Assembly: GCF_900573885.1 (NCBI RefSeq)
Contig: NZ_UPSE01000205.1
Span: forward strand, 1-64,000
Source of the DNA: Pseudomonas viridiflava
GTDB taxonomy: Bacteria; Pseudomonadota; Gammaproteobacteria; Pseudomonadales; Pseudomonadaceae
Length of the DNA: 64,000 bases
Direction: 5' to 3'
The notes under the pieces were generated by a model that saw only the letters and a program-made list of their open reading frames with translations, did not search any database and was not told the DNA's origin. The first letter of the stretch is position 1; each line of letters opens with the position of its first letter. The position numbers and the translations under genes are program-made. Shown in pieces: positions 1 to 8,846 of this stretch.

Positions 1-179
1 CAGTCGATTTATTCTGTACATGTTGCGGGCTTGTTTTTGAGTTGGCGCTCAGGGGAATACCCCGTAAAAACAACGCCCGCAACCCTTTCAGAACATCCCC
101 TCGAAATTATTCCGGACAGCAGTGCGCCTTCGCGGGGATGACGGTGTGTTTATCGGGAGATTCCCTCCAAAAACCACGC

Positions 180-205
180 AAAAAAAACCCCGCCAAACGG
201 CGGGG
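180..205 (-). terminator. Rho-independent terminator of aceEF
   Basis: Reading the minus strand, a 7-bp G+C stem (CCCCGCC / GGCGGGG, arms 199-205 and 188-194) with a GTTT loop is followed by eight T residues (187-180). It lies 46 bases past the aceF stop. The 179 bases to its left hold no gene that I can see. Confidence 0.9.
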
Positions 206-251
206 CTGAGGTACGAGCGTGGCATGCCCGAAAATGTAAAACGGTGAAGCC

Positions 252-1901
252 TTACAGCAGCATGGTGCGGATGTCGCCCAGCACGTCGCTCAGACGTTTG
301 GTGAAGCGAGCGGCAGCCGCGCCGTTGATCACGCGGTGGTCGTAAGACAAGGACAGCGGCAGCATCAGCTTCGGCTGGAACGCTTTACCGTCCCAGACAG
401 GCTGCATGGTGGCCTTGGAGACCCCGAGAATCGCCACTTCCGGCGCGTTGACGATCGGCGTGAAGCCGGTGCCGCCGATGTGGCCGAGGCTCGAAATGGT
501 GAAGCAGGCGCCTTGCATGGCGTCGGCCGAGAGCTTCTTGGTGCGCGCTTTTTCCGCCAGTTCAGCAGCTTCGGCAGCCAGTTGCAGCAAGCTCTTTTTG
601 TCGACATCTTTGATCACCGGCACCAACAGGCCATCCGGTGTGTCGACGGCGAAGCCGATGTTGACGTATTTCTTGCGGATGATCGCTTTGCCAGACGGTG
701 CCAGCGAACTGTTGAAGTCCGGCAGCTCCTTGAGCAGGTAGGCGCAGGCTTTGAGCAGCAGCGGCAGCACGGTGAGTTTGACGCCCGCTTTCTCGGCCAC
801 GGCTTTCTGCGCAATGCGGAAAGCTTCCAGCTCGGTGATGTCGGCGGAGTCGAACTGCGTCACGTGGGGCACGTTGAGCCAGCTGCGGTGCAGGTTGGTG
901 GCGCCAACCTGCATCAGGCGGGTCATCGGCACTTCTTCAATTTCACCAAAACGGCTGAAATCGACTTCCGGAACCGGCGGAATGCCCGCGCCACCGGTAG
1001 CCCCGGCAGCCGGTGCTTCCTTGGCCTTCTGCATCATGGCTTTGACGTAAACCTGCACGTCTTCTTTGAGCACACGACCGTGCGGACCGCTGGCGGTGAC
1101 CGCGCTCAGCTCAACGCCAAACTCACGGGCCAGTTGGCGTACAGCCGGGCCGGCGTGGGTTTTGGCGCCGTCTTTGGCTGGCGCTGCCGGGGCAGCTGGA
1201 GCCGCCTCGGCTTTGGCTGGTGCAGCAGCAGGTGCAGGCGCGGCTTCGGCTTTGGCGGCCGGAGCAGCGGGAGCTTCTGCTGGAGCAGGCGCGGCAGCCG
1301 GTGCAGCGCCTGCCACTTTCAGTTTGAGGATCGGGTCGCCGGTACCGACTTCGTCGTCCAGCTTCACGCTCAGGCTTTCCACCACACCGGCAGCCGGCGA
1401 GGGGATTTCCATGCTGGCTTTGTCGGATTCCAGCACCAACAACGACTGATCGGCTTCAACCGTGTCACCGACCTTTACCAGCAGCTCGATGATTTTGGCT
1501 TTGCCCGAGGAGCCGATGTCCGGAACGTTGATGTCCTGAACTGAACTGCTGGCCGCCGCTGCCGGAGCAGCAGGCGCAGGAGCAGCTTCGGCGGCTTTGG
1601 CAGGCTCTGAAGCCGGTGCAGCCTCGGCCTTGGCGGCTGGCTCGGCAGCGGCGGGTGCTGCTTCAGCGCCTTCCACTTCCAGCTCCAGCAACTCATCGCC
1701 TTCTTTCAGGCGATCGCCGAGTTTGACCTTGAGGCTTTTCACCACGCCGGCTTTGGGCGCGGGGATTTCCATGCTGGCTTTGTCCGACTCGAGGGTCAGC
1801 AGGCTTTGATCGGCTTCAATGCGATCACCTACCTTCACCATCAACTCGATGACTTCGCCCTCGCCACTGCCAATGTCGGGCACGCGGATTAATTCACTCA
1901 T
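252..1901 (-). CDS. aceF: Pyruvate dehydrogenase E2, dihydrolipoyllysine acetyltransferase
   Basis: Cytoplasmic core of the pyruvate dehydrogenase complex; it moves the acetyl group from E1 through lipoyl-lysine to CoA. The 549 residues carry two lipoyl domains (about 1-76 and 121-196), each with the ESDKASMEIP motif and the lipoylated Lys at 41 and 161. Alanine/proline-rich swinging linkers join them. A peripheral subunit-binding domain follows (around 250-290, with HGRVLKEDV), then the catalytic CoA acyltransferase domain ending in SYDHRVINGAAAARF, which holds the active-site His. The two-lipoyl-domain layout and the length fit Pseudomonas AceF (E. coli has three). It begins 12 bases after aceE and shares its transcript. 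lipA and lipB, whose products make the lipoyl cofactor, lie near the other end of the window. Confidence 0.97.
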   Translation of the reverse strand: MSELIRVPDIGSGEGEVIELMVKVGDRIEADQSLLTLESDKASMEIPAPKAGVVKSLKVKLGDRLKEGDELLELEVEGAEAAPAAAEPAAKAEAAPASEPAKAAEAAPAPAAPAAAASSSVQDINVPDIGSSGKAKIIELLVKVGDTVEADQSLLVLESDKASMEIPSPAAGVVESLSVKLDDEVGTGDPILKLKVAGAAPAAAPAPAEAPAAPAAKAEAAPAPAAAPAKAEAAPAAPAAPAKDGAKTHAGPAVRQLAREFGVELSAVTASGPHGRVLKEDVQVYVKAMMQKAKEAPAAGATGGAGIPPVPEVDFSRFGEIEEVPMTRLMQVGATNLHRSWLNVPHVTQFDSADITELEAFRIAQKAVAEKAGVKLTVLPLLLKACAYLLKELPDFNSSLAPSGKAIIRKKYVNIGFAVDTPDGLLVPVIKDVDKKSLLQLAAEAAELAEKARTKKLSADAMQGACFTISSLGHIGGTGFTPIVNAPEVAILGVSKATMQPVWDGKAFQPKLMLPLSLSYDHRVINGAAAARFTKRLSDVLGDIRTMLL

Positions 1902-1913
1902 CGTTGTGCTCCC

Positions 1914-4559
1914 TTAGCAGTCCAGTGGGTTGAGTTTTTCGGGGTTGATGCCGAACTTGACGATGGCCTCGGCCACCACTTTCGGTTCGATATCGCCGCG
2001 ATCTGCCAGGGCTTCCAGAGCGGCCAGCACCACGAAGTGACGGTCGACTTCGAAGAAGTGACGCAGCTTCTTGCGGCTGTCACTACGGCCGAAACCGTCG
2101 GTACCCAGTACTTTGTATTCCTTGACCGGCACCCACTGACGAATCTGTTCAGCGAACAGCTTCATGTAGTCGGTAGAGGCAATGACCGGACCTTTACGGC
2201 CGCCCAGGCATTCTTCGACGTAGGTTTTCTTCGGCTTCTGGCCGGGCTTCAGGCGGTTGCTGCGCTCAACGGCGAGGCCGTCGCGACGCAATTCGTTGAA
2301 GCTGGTGACGCTCCAGACATCCGCGCCAATGTTGAATTCGTCGCGCAGAATCTTCGCTGCTTCACGCACTTCACGCAGGATGGTGCCCGAACCGAGCAAC
2401 TGCACGTGATGCGCCGCGTCGCGCTTGTCTTCTTCGAGCAGGTACATGCCCTTGACGATGCCTTCTTCCACGCCGGCCGGAATGGCGGGCTGGGCGTAGG
2501 ACTCGTTCATCACGGTGATGTAGTAGAAGACGTCCTGTTGCTCTTCGGTCATCTTCTTCATGCCGTCCTGAATGATCACCGCCAGCTCGTAGCCGTAGGT
2601 GGGGTCATAGGTGCGGCAGTTCGGAATGGTGCCGGCCAGCATGTGGCTGTGACCGTCTTCGTGTTGCAGACCTTCGCCGTTCAGGGTAGTACGGCCAGCG
2701 GTGCCGCCAATCAGGAAGCCACGGGTGCGGCTGTCGCCAGCGGCCCAGGCCAGGTCGCCAATACGCTGGAAGCCGAACATCGAGTAGAAGATGTAGAACG
2801 GCAGCATCGGCTGGTTGTGGCTGGAGTACGACGTACCGGCGGCGATAAACGACGACATGGCGCCGGCTTCGTTGATGCCTTCCTCGAGAATCTGGCCCTT
2901 CTTGTCTTCGCGGTAGAACATCACTTGGTCTTTATCCACCGGCTCGTAGAGCTGGCCGACCGAGGAGTAGATACCGAGCTGACGGAACATGCCTTCCATA
3001 CCAAAGGTGCGGGCTTCGTCCGGAATGATCGGCACGATGCGCTGGCCGATTTCCTTGTCCTTGACCAACTGCGACAGGATGCGCACGAAGGCCATGGTGG
3101 TGGAAATTTCGCGGTCGCCGCTGCCGTCCAGAATGGCCTTGAGGCTTTCCAGTGGCGGGGTTGGAATGCTGAAACTCTTGGCGCGGCGCTGTGGCACGAA
3201 ACCGCCGAGTGCCGTACGACGCTCGCTGAGGTAACGGGCTTCGGCGCTGCCGGGTTCCGGTTTGAAGAAGGGCAGATTTTCCAGCTCTTCGTCTTTCACT
3301 GGAATGTCGAAGCGGTCGCGGAATTTCTTCAGGCTGTCGACATCGACTTTCTTGGTGTTGTGCGCGGTGTTCTTGGCTTCGCCAGCACCGGTGCCATAAC
3401 CCTTGATGGTCTTGGCCAGAATGACGGTCGGCTGCTCTTTATGGTTAACCGCCTGGTGGTAGGCCGCATACACCTTGTACGGGTCGTGACCACCACGGTT
3501 GAGCTTCCAGATTTCGTCGTCGGAAAGGTCGGCAACCATCGCCTTGAGTTCTGGCGAATTGAAGAAGTGCTCGCGCACGAACGCGCCGTCTTTGGCTTTG
3601 TAGTTCTGGTACTCGCCGTCGATGACTTCGTCCATACGGCGTTGCAGGATGCCGTCGGTGTCTTTAGCCAACAGCGGATCCCAGAAGCGGCCCCAGACCA
3701 CTTTGTTCACGTTCCACTGAGCGCCGCGGAATACGCCTTCGAGTTCCTGAATGATCTTGCCGTTACCGCGCACTGGGCCGTCGAGGCGCTGCAGGTTGCA
3801 GTTGATGACGAAGATCAGGTTGTCGAGTTTTTCGCGGCCAGCCAGGGAAATGGCGCCGAGCGATTCCGGCTCGTCGCACTCGCCGTCGCCCATGAAACAC
3901 CAGACTTTCTGCTTGCCAGCCGGGATGAAGCCACGGCTTTCCAGGTACTTCATGAAGCGTGCCTGGTAGATCGCCTGAATCGGGCCAAGGCCCATGGAAA
4001 CGGTCGGGAACTGCCAGAAATCGGGCATCAGCCACGGGTGCGGGTACGACGACAGGCCGTTACCGTCCACTTCCTGGCGGAAGTTGTTCATCTGGTCTTC
4101 GGTGATGCGGCCTTCCATGAAGGCGCGGGCGTAAACGCCTGGCGAGGCGTGGCCCTGGAAGTAGATCAGGTCGCCGCCGTGTTCGTCGGTCGGGGCCTGG
4201 AAGAAGTAGTTGAAGCCAATGTCATACAGCGTGGCGCTGGAGGCGAAGCTGGAGATGTGGCCACCCAGGTCCGAGTCGCGCAGGTTGGTGCGCATTACCA
4301 TCGCCAGGGCGTTCCAGCGTACCAACGAGCGAATGCGGCGTTCCATGAACAGATCGCCAGGCATGCGTGCTTCGTGGGTGACGGGGATGGTGTTGCGGTA
4401 CGGCGTGGTGATGGCGTAGGGCAGTTGCGCACCGCTGCGGGTGGCCAGTTCGCCCATACGGGTCATCAGGTAATGAGCACGGTCTTCACCTTCACGGTCT
4501 AGGACGGATTCAAGCGCGTCCAGCCATTCCTGGGTTTCGACGGGATCGAGGTCTTGCAT
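1914..4559 (-). CDS. aceE: Pyruvate dehydrogenase E1 component (homodimeric type)
   Basis: Thiamine-diphosphate enzyme that decarboxylates pyruvate and reductively acetylates the AceF lipoyl arm. The sequence reads as full-length homodimeric E1: an N-terminal half with the ThDP-binding region (FMGDGECDEPES, then VINCNLQRLDGPVRGNGK) and a transketolase-like second half (GTAGRTTLNGEGLQHEDGHS). I start it at ATG 4559 (MQDLDPVETQEW), giving 881 residues, because Pseudomonas homologues start there and a GGAG at 4566-4569 sits six bases upstream. An open frame runs 24 codons further to 4631, but that stretch looks like leader. It is the first gene of the aceE-aceF operon and divergent from glnE. 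No lpd (E3) gene lies beside it. Confidence 0.97.
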   Translation of the reverse strand: MQDLDPVETQEWLDALESVLDREGEDRAHYLMTRMGELATRSGAQLPYAITTPYRNTIPVTHEARMPGDLFMERRIRSLVRWNALAMVMRTNLRDSDLGGHISSFASSATLYDIGFNYFFQAPTDEHGGDLIYFQGHASPGVYARAFMEGRITEDQMNNFRQEVDGNGLSSYPHPWLMPDFWQFPTVSMGLGPIQAIYQARFMKYLESRGFIPAGKQKVWCFMGDGECDEPESLGAISLAGREKLDNLIFVINCNLQRLDGPVRGNGKIIQELEGVFRGAQWNVNKVVWGRFWDPLLAKDTDGILQRRMDEVIDGEYQNYKAKDGAFVREHFFNSPELKAMVADLSDDEIWKLNRGGHDPYKVYAAYHQAVNHKEQPTVILAKTIKGYGTGAGEAKNTAHNTKKVDVDSLKKFRDRFDIPVKDEELENLPFFKPEPGSAEARYLSERRTALGGFVPQRRAKSFSIPTPPLESLKAILDGSGDREISTTMAFVRILSQLVKDKEIGQRIVPIIPDEARTFGMEGMFRQLGIYSSVGQLYEPVDKDQVMFYREDKKGQILEEGINEAGAMSSFIAAGTSYSSHNQPMLPFYIFYSMFGFQRIGDLAWAAGDSRTRGFLIGGTAGRTTLNGEGLQHEDGHSHMLAGTIPNCRTYDPTYGYELAVIIQDGMKKMTEEQQDVFYYITVMNESYAQPAIPAGVEEGIVKGMYLLEEDKRDAAHHVQLLGSGTILREVREAAKILRDEFNIGADVWSVTSFNELRRDGLAVERSNRLKPGQKPKKTYVEECLGGRKGPVIASTDYMKLFAEQIRQWVPVKEYKVLGTDGFGRSDSRKKLRHFFEVDRHFVVLAALEALADRGDIEPKVVAEAIVKFGINPEKLNPLDC

Positions 4560-4669
4560 GGCTTGCTCCATGGCGGAAAGGCTTCCAGAATCGAAAACCT
4601 TGTGTTCGTTGCCGGCCTTTTGGGCGGGCACGTGAATTCTTGGATTTACCGGAGGTAGGACCGGCCGCG

Positions 4670-4684
4670 TGTAGTTTTACTACA
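4670..4684. promoter_or_regulatory. Palindromic operator-like site 1, aceE-glnE region
   Basis: Perfect 15-bp palindrome TGTAGT-TTT-ACTACA in the 262-bp divergent spacer. A second copy lies at 4722-4736, centre-to-centre 52 bp, about five helical turns. This looks like a paired dimer-binding site. The regulator cannot be named from sequence; RpiR/HexR-type proteins bind TTGT-N-ACAA palindromes, so HexR is one candidate. Confidence 0.55.
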
Positions 4685-4721
4685 AATCGACGGAGGTTTC
4701 AGCCCTTGGGACACATTCTTT

Positions 4722-4736
4722 AGTAGTAAAACTACA
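4722..4736. promoter_or_regulatory. Palindromic operator-like site 2, aceE-glnE region
   Basis: AGTAGT-AAA-ACTACA, differing from the reverse complement of site 1 at one base. It is directly followed by a 10-bp palindrome TGTGTACACA (4738-4747). Its position suits control of aceE (minus strand), glnE (plus strand), or both. Confidence 0.5.
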
Positions 4737-4821
4737 TTGTGTACACATTACAACGCAAAAATCGCGACAATCCGGGGCTCCGAGCGGTTTGTATGTGATA
4801 GCAGATCAAACAGGATAGATC

Positions 4822-7755
4822 ATGAACCTGCCGCCGCTCGTCGCCCTGCCGCCGTCCCTTGTTTCTTTCGTCCAACGCGCTGACCAATCGCTGCGCACCG
4901 CCCTCGGCGATGCCGCTGCGCAGTTCGATGCGTGGCCGGCAGAACGCCTGGAGGCCTTCAACCGTGTGGTCGGCGCCAGCGATTTCGTCAGTGAACAAGC
5001 CACGCGTGATCCGCACATGCTGCTGGCTCTGGCCGACAGCGGTGAGCTGGAGCGGCCGCTGCAACCGGGCGAGTTGCGCGCGCAAATGGCCGATGCCGTG
5101 AATGCCTGCAGCGACGAAGCGCAACTGGGCCACGTGCTGCGCCGTCTGCGTAACCGCCAGCAGGTGCGGATCATCTGGCGCGACGTCAACCGTCTGGCCG
5201 ACCTGGCGCAAACCTGTCGCGATCTCTCCGACCTGGCCGACGCCAGCATCGACCTCACCTATCAATGGTTGTATCCGCGCCACTGTGAGCAGTTCGGCAC
5301 GCCCATGGGCCGGCGCAGTGGCGAGCCGCAGCACATGGTGGTGCTGGGCATGGGCAAGTTGGGCGCGGTGGAGTTGAACCTGTCGTCCGACATCGACCTC
5401 ATTTTTGCCTACCCCGAAGGCGGCGAAACCGAAGGCGTGAAGCGCTCGCTGGATAATCAGGAATTCTTTATCAAGCTCGGCCAGCGGCTGATCAAGGCGC
5501 TGGACGCCATCACCGTCGATGGCTTCGTCTTCCGTGTCGACATGCGCCTGCGCCCTTACGGCTCGGCCGGCTCGCTGGTGTTCAGCTTTAACTCGCTGGA
5601 GCAGTACTACCAGGACCAGGGCCGCGACTGGGAGCGCTACGCCATGATCAAGGCCCGCGTGGTGGGCGGCGACCAAGCCGCAGGCGCGCAGTTGCTCGAC
5701 CTGCTGCGCCCCTTCGTTTACCGCCGTTACCTCGACTTTTCCGCCATCGAAGCGCTGCGCGCCATGAAGCTGCTGATTCAGCAGGAAGTGCGGCGCAAGG
5801 GCATGGCCGACAACATCAAGCTCGGCTCCGGCGGCATTCGCGAGGTGGAGTTCATTGCCCAGGCGTTTCAGCTGATCCACGGCGGCCGCGACCTCAGCCT
5901 GCAACAGCGGCCGCTATTAAAGGTGCTGAAAACCCTGGAAGGGCAGGGCTACTTGCCGGCTGCCGTGGTCGCCGAAATGCGCGACGGCTATGAATTCCTG
6001 CGTTACACCGAACACGCCATCCAGGCCATCGCTGATCGCCAGACGCAAATGCTGCCGGACAACGACGAAGACCGCGCCCGCGTCGCCTTTATCATGGGCT
6101 TCGACACCTGGGCCGCGTTCCACGAGCGTCTTATGTACTGGCGCGAGCGCATCGCCTGGCACTTCGGGCAGGTGATTGCCGACCCGGACGAAGACGAAAA
6201 CGGCGAGGCCGACCTGTGCGTCGGCAGCGAGTGGCTGCCGCTGTGGGAAGACGGGCTGGACGAGGAGAGCGCCTGCCGGCAACTGGCTGACGCCGGTTTC
6301 AGCGACGCGGCCGCCGCGCTGCACCGCCTGGCCGGCCTGCGCAATGGCAATCAGGTGCGCGCCATGCAGCGGCTGGGTCGCGAACGGTTGGATGCGTTTA
6401 TTCCGCGTCTGCTGGCCCAGGCGGTGGAGCATGAAAATCCCGACCTGGTGCTGGAACGCGTGCTGCCGCTGATTGAAGCGGTGGCGCGCCGTTCGGCCTA
6501 CTTGGTGCTGCTCACCGAAAACCCCGGCGCCTTGCAGCAACTCTTAACCCTGTGCGCAGCGAGCCCGTGGATTGCCGAACAGATCAGCCGCTTCCCGCTG
6601 CTGCTGGACGAATTGCTGAACGAAGGCCGCCTATTCAAGCCGCCATTGGCGCCGGAGCTTGCCGCCGAATTGCGTGAGCGGCTGACGCGCATTCCCGAAG
6701 ACGATCTGGAACAGCAAATGGAAGCCCTGCGCCATTTCAAACTGGCGCACCGGCTTCGCGTAGCGGCGTCGGAAATCTCTGGCGCGCTGCCGTTAATGAA
6801 GGTAAGCGACTACCTGACCTGGCTGGCCGAAGCCATTCTGGAACAAGTGCTGGCGCTGGCCTGGCGTCACACCGTGGCCAAGCACGGCACGCCGCAGCGC
6901 GCGGACGGCGGCCTGTGCGATCCGGACTTCATCATCGTTGGCTACGGCAAAGTCGGCGGTATCGAACTCGGTCACGGCTCGGACCTCGACCTGGTGTTTA
7001 TCCACGACGGCGACCCGCAAGCTGAAACCGACGGCGCCAAGCCCATCGATGGCGCGCAGTTCTTCAACCGCCTGGGGCAGCGCATCATTCACCTGCTCAC
7101 CGCGCAGACCAACTCCGGCCAGTTATATGAAGTGGACATGCGCTTGCGTCCATCCGGCGCCGCGGGTTTGCTGGTCAGTTCGTTAGGCGCGTTCGAGCGT
7201 TATCAAGCGAACGAAGCCTGGACCTGGGAGCACCAGGCGCTGGTGCGCGCGCGGGTGCTGGTCGGCAGCGAAAGAGTGGGTAAAGCCTTTGAGGCGGTAC
7301 GTGCTCACGTGCTCGGCCGCAGCCGTGATCTGGACAAGCTGCGCGCTGAAGTCAGCGAGATGCGCGCCAAGATGCGCGACAACCTGGGCAGCAAGCAAAC
7401 CGCCGCCGGCACCGCCGCAAATGCCTTCGAAGCCGCCGCGCCGTTCGATCTCAAGCAGGATGCCGGTGGTATCGTCGATATTGAATTTATGGTGCAATAC
7501 GCGGCCTTGGCTTGGTCCGGCGCGTATCCGCCGCTGTTGCAGTACACCGACAACATTCGCATTCTGGAAGGCCTTGAACGCCTGGGCTTGATGCCCGCAG
7601 CCGATGTCACGCTGCTGCAGGAAGTCTACAAAGCCTACCGCTCCGCCTCGCACCGCCTGGCCCTGCAAAAGCAGCCCGGCACCGTCAGCGGGGAGCAATT
7701 CCAGCATGAACGTCAGGAAGTGATGCGCGTCTGGCGCGAATTGGGGCTCAGTTGA
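4822..7755 (+). CDS. glnE: Bifunctional glutamine synthetase adenylyltransferase/deadenylase
   Basis: Adds AMP to and removes it from glutamine synthetase according to nitrogen status signalled by PII. The 977-residue length is normal for the family. Two nucleotidyltransferase domains are visible: the N-terminal deadenylylase with SSDIDLIFAYPEGG (about 190-205) and the C-terminal adenylylase with GSDLDLVFIHDGD (about 718-730). Each is followed by a helical region with an IREVEF or IVDIEF motif (GSGGIREVEFIAQ and AGGIVDIEFMVQ). The start is ATG 4822 (MNLPPLVALPP). It is divergent from aceE and followed by ilvE after 97 bases. Confidence 0.97.
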   Translation: MNLPPLVALPPSLVSFVQRADQSLRTALGDAAAQFDAWPAERLEAFNRVVGASDFVSEQATRDPHMLLALADSGELERPLQPGELRAQMADAVNACSDEAQLGHVLRRLRNRQQVRIIWRDVNRLADLAQTCRDLSDLADASIDLTYQWLYPRHCEQFGTPMGRRSGEPQHMVVLGMGKLGAVELNLSSDIDLIFAYPEGGETEGVKRSLDNQEFFIKLGQRLIKALDAITVDGFVFRVDMRLRPYGSAGSLVFSFNSLEQYYQDQGRDWERYAMIKARVVGGDQAAGAQLLDLLRPFVYRRYLDFSAIEALRAMKLLIQQEVRRKGMADNIKLGSGGIREVEFIAQAFQLIHGGRDLSLQQRPLLKVLKTLEGQGYLPAAVVAEMRDGYEFLRYTEHAIQAIADRQTQMLPDNDEDRARVAFIMGFDTWAAFHERLMYWRERIAWHFGQVIADPDEDENGEADLCVGSEWLPLWEDGLDEESACRQLADAGFSDAAAALHRLAGLRNGNQVRAMQRLGRERLDAFIPRLLAQAVEHENPDLVLERVLPLIEAVARRSAYLVLLTENPGALQQLLTLCAASPWIAEQISRFPLLLDELLNEGRLFKPPLAPELAAELRERLTRIPEDDLEQQMEALRHFKLAHRLRVAASEISGALPLMKVSDYLTWLAEAILEQVLALAWRHTVAKHGTPQRADGGLCDPDFIIVGYGKVGGIELGHGSDLDLVFIHDGDPQAETDGAKPIDGAQFFNRLGQRIIHLLTAQTNSGQLYEVDMRLRPSGAAGLLVSSLGAFERYQANEAWTWEHQALVRARVLVGSERVGKAFEAVRAHVLGRSRDLDKLRAEVSEMRAKMRDNLGSKQTAAGTAANAFEAAAPFDLKQDAGGIVDIEFMVQYAALAWSGAYPPLLQYTDNIRILEGLERLGLMPAADVTLLQEVYKAYRSASHRLALQKQPGTVSGEQFQHERQEVMRVWRELGLS

Positions 7756-7852
7756 AACGCCCCGCAGCGGCACAACCGGATCAAGCAAACCGAACGCTTA
7801 ATTCTCGTATTTCAAGCAACCCTACTGAAGCAAGTTTCTGAGGAGCTGAACG

Positions 7853-8776
7853 ATGTCGATGGCCGATCGTGATGGTGTGATTTGGTATGACGGCGAGCTG
7901 GTGCAATGGCGCGACGCAACCACCCACGTGCTGACCCATACCCTGCATTACGGCATGGGTGTTTTCGAAGGCGTTCGCGCTTACAACACCCCGCAGGGCA
8001 CCTCCATTTTCCGCCTGCAAGCGCACACCGACCGCCTGTTCGATTCGGCTCACATCATGAACATGAAGATGCCGTTCACCAAAGAGCAGATCAACGAAGC
8101 CACCCGTGCTGCCGTGCGTGAAAACAATCTGGAGTCCGCCTACATCCGCCCGATGGTGTTCTACGGGTCTGAAGCCATGGGCATCCGCGCCGACACCCTG
8201 AAAGTGCACGTGATCGTTGCCGCCTGGCACTGGGGCGCGTACATGGGCGACGAAGCCCTGCAAAAAGGCATCAAGGTGCGCACCAGCTCGTTCACCCGCC
8301 ACCACGTCAACATTTCCATGACCCGCGCCAAGGCCAACGGCAACTACATCAACTCGATGCTGGCGTTGCAGGAAGCGGTATCGGCCGGTGCCGACGAAGC
8401 CATGTTGCTGGACCCGGAAGGCTACGTAGCCGAAGGCTCGGGCGAGAACATTTTCCTGATCAAAGATGGCGTGCTGTACACCCCGGAAGTGACGTCGTGC
8501 CTGAACGGCATCACCCGCAGCACCGTGCTGACCCTGGCCGGCGAGCTGAATATTCCGGTGGTGGAAAAACGCATCACCCGCGACGAGGTGTACATCGCCG
8601 ACGAAGCCTTCTTCACCGGCACCGCCGCTGAAGTGACGCCGATTCGCGAAGTAGACGGGCGCAGCATCGGTATCGGCAGCCGTGGTCCGGTTACCGAGAA
8701 ACTGCAAAAAGCCTACTTCGACCTGGTAACTGGCCAGACCAGCGCCCACGCCGAATGGCGCACCGCCGTTAAATAA
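7853..8776 (+). CDS. ilvE: Branched-chain amino acid aminotransferase
   Basis: PLP enzyme of fold type IV that performs the last step of valine, isoleucine and leucine synthesis, transferring the amino group from glutamate to the 2-oxo acids. The 307 residues include the N-terminal HYGMGVFEGVRAY region, the PLP-lysine segment RAKANGNYINS (Lys near 160), and the signature EGSGENIFLIKDG followed by SCLNGITRSTVL. GAGGAG lies just upstream of ATG 7853. It sits between glnE and the LPS core operon, the usual Pseudomonas order, and a hairpin follows its stop. Confidence 0.96.
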   Translation: MSMADRDGVIWYDGELVQWRDATTHVLTHTLHYGMGVFEGVRAYNTPQGTSIFRLQAHTDRLFDSAHIMNMKMPFTKEQINEATRAAVRENNLESAYIRPMVFYGSEAMGIRADTLKVHVIVAAWHWGAYMGDEALQKGIKVRTSSFTRHHVNISMTRAKANGNYINSMLALQEAVSAGADEAMLLDPEGYVAEGSGENIFLIKDGVLYTPEVTSCLNGITRSTVLTLAGELNIPVVEKRITRDEVYIADEAFFTGTAAEVTPIREVDGRSIGIGSRGPVTEKLQKAYFDLVTGQTSAHAEWRTAVK

Positions 8777-8804
8777 CGCCGCGACAACCGCTATCAAGCA
8801 GTGA

Positions 8805-8828
8805 CAGGGAGGCTTAACCGCCTCCCTG
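8805..8828 (+). terminator. Hairpin between ilvE and waaF, probable terminator or attenuator
   Basis: Perfect 9-bp inverted repeat CAGGGAGGC / GCCTCCCTG with a 6-base loop, starting 29 bases after the ilvE stop and followed only by CTCATTT. Without a real T-run it may terminate weakly and let some transcription pass into waaF, which starts 19 bases later. Confidence 0.6.
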
Positions 8829-8846
8829 CTCATTTGCGGAGTTTGA

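Noticed and set aside
1..251. Partial gene at the left edge
   Set aside because: No reading frame of plausible length or composition; only the aceF terminator is supported here.
2037..4502. Long plus-strand open frame opposite aceE
   Set aside because: Antisense to a near-identical match of AceE; its translation has no recognisable domain and results from high-G+C codon bias.
4560..4631. N-terminal extension of AceE by 24 residues
   Set aside because: Homologues start at MQDLDP, where a well-spaced GGAG is present; the extension has no ribosome-binding site of its own.
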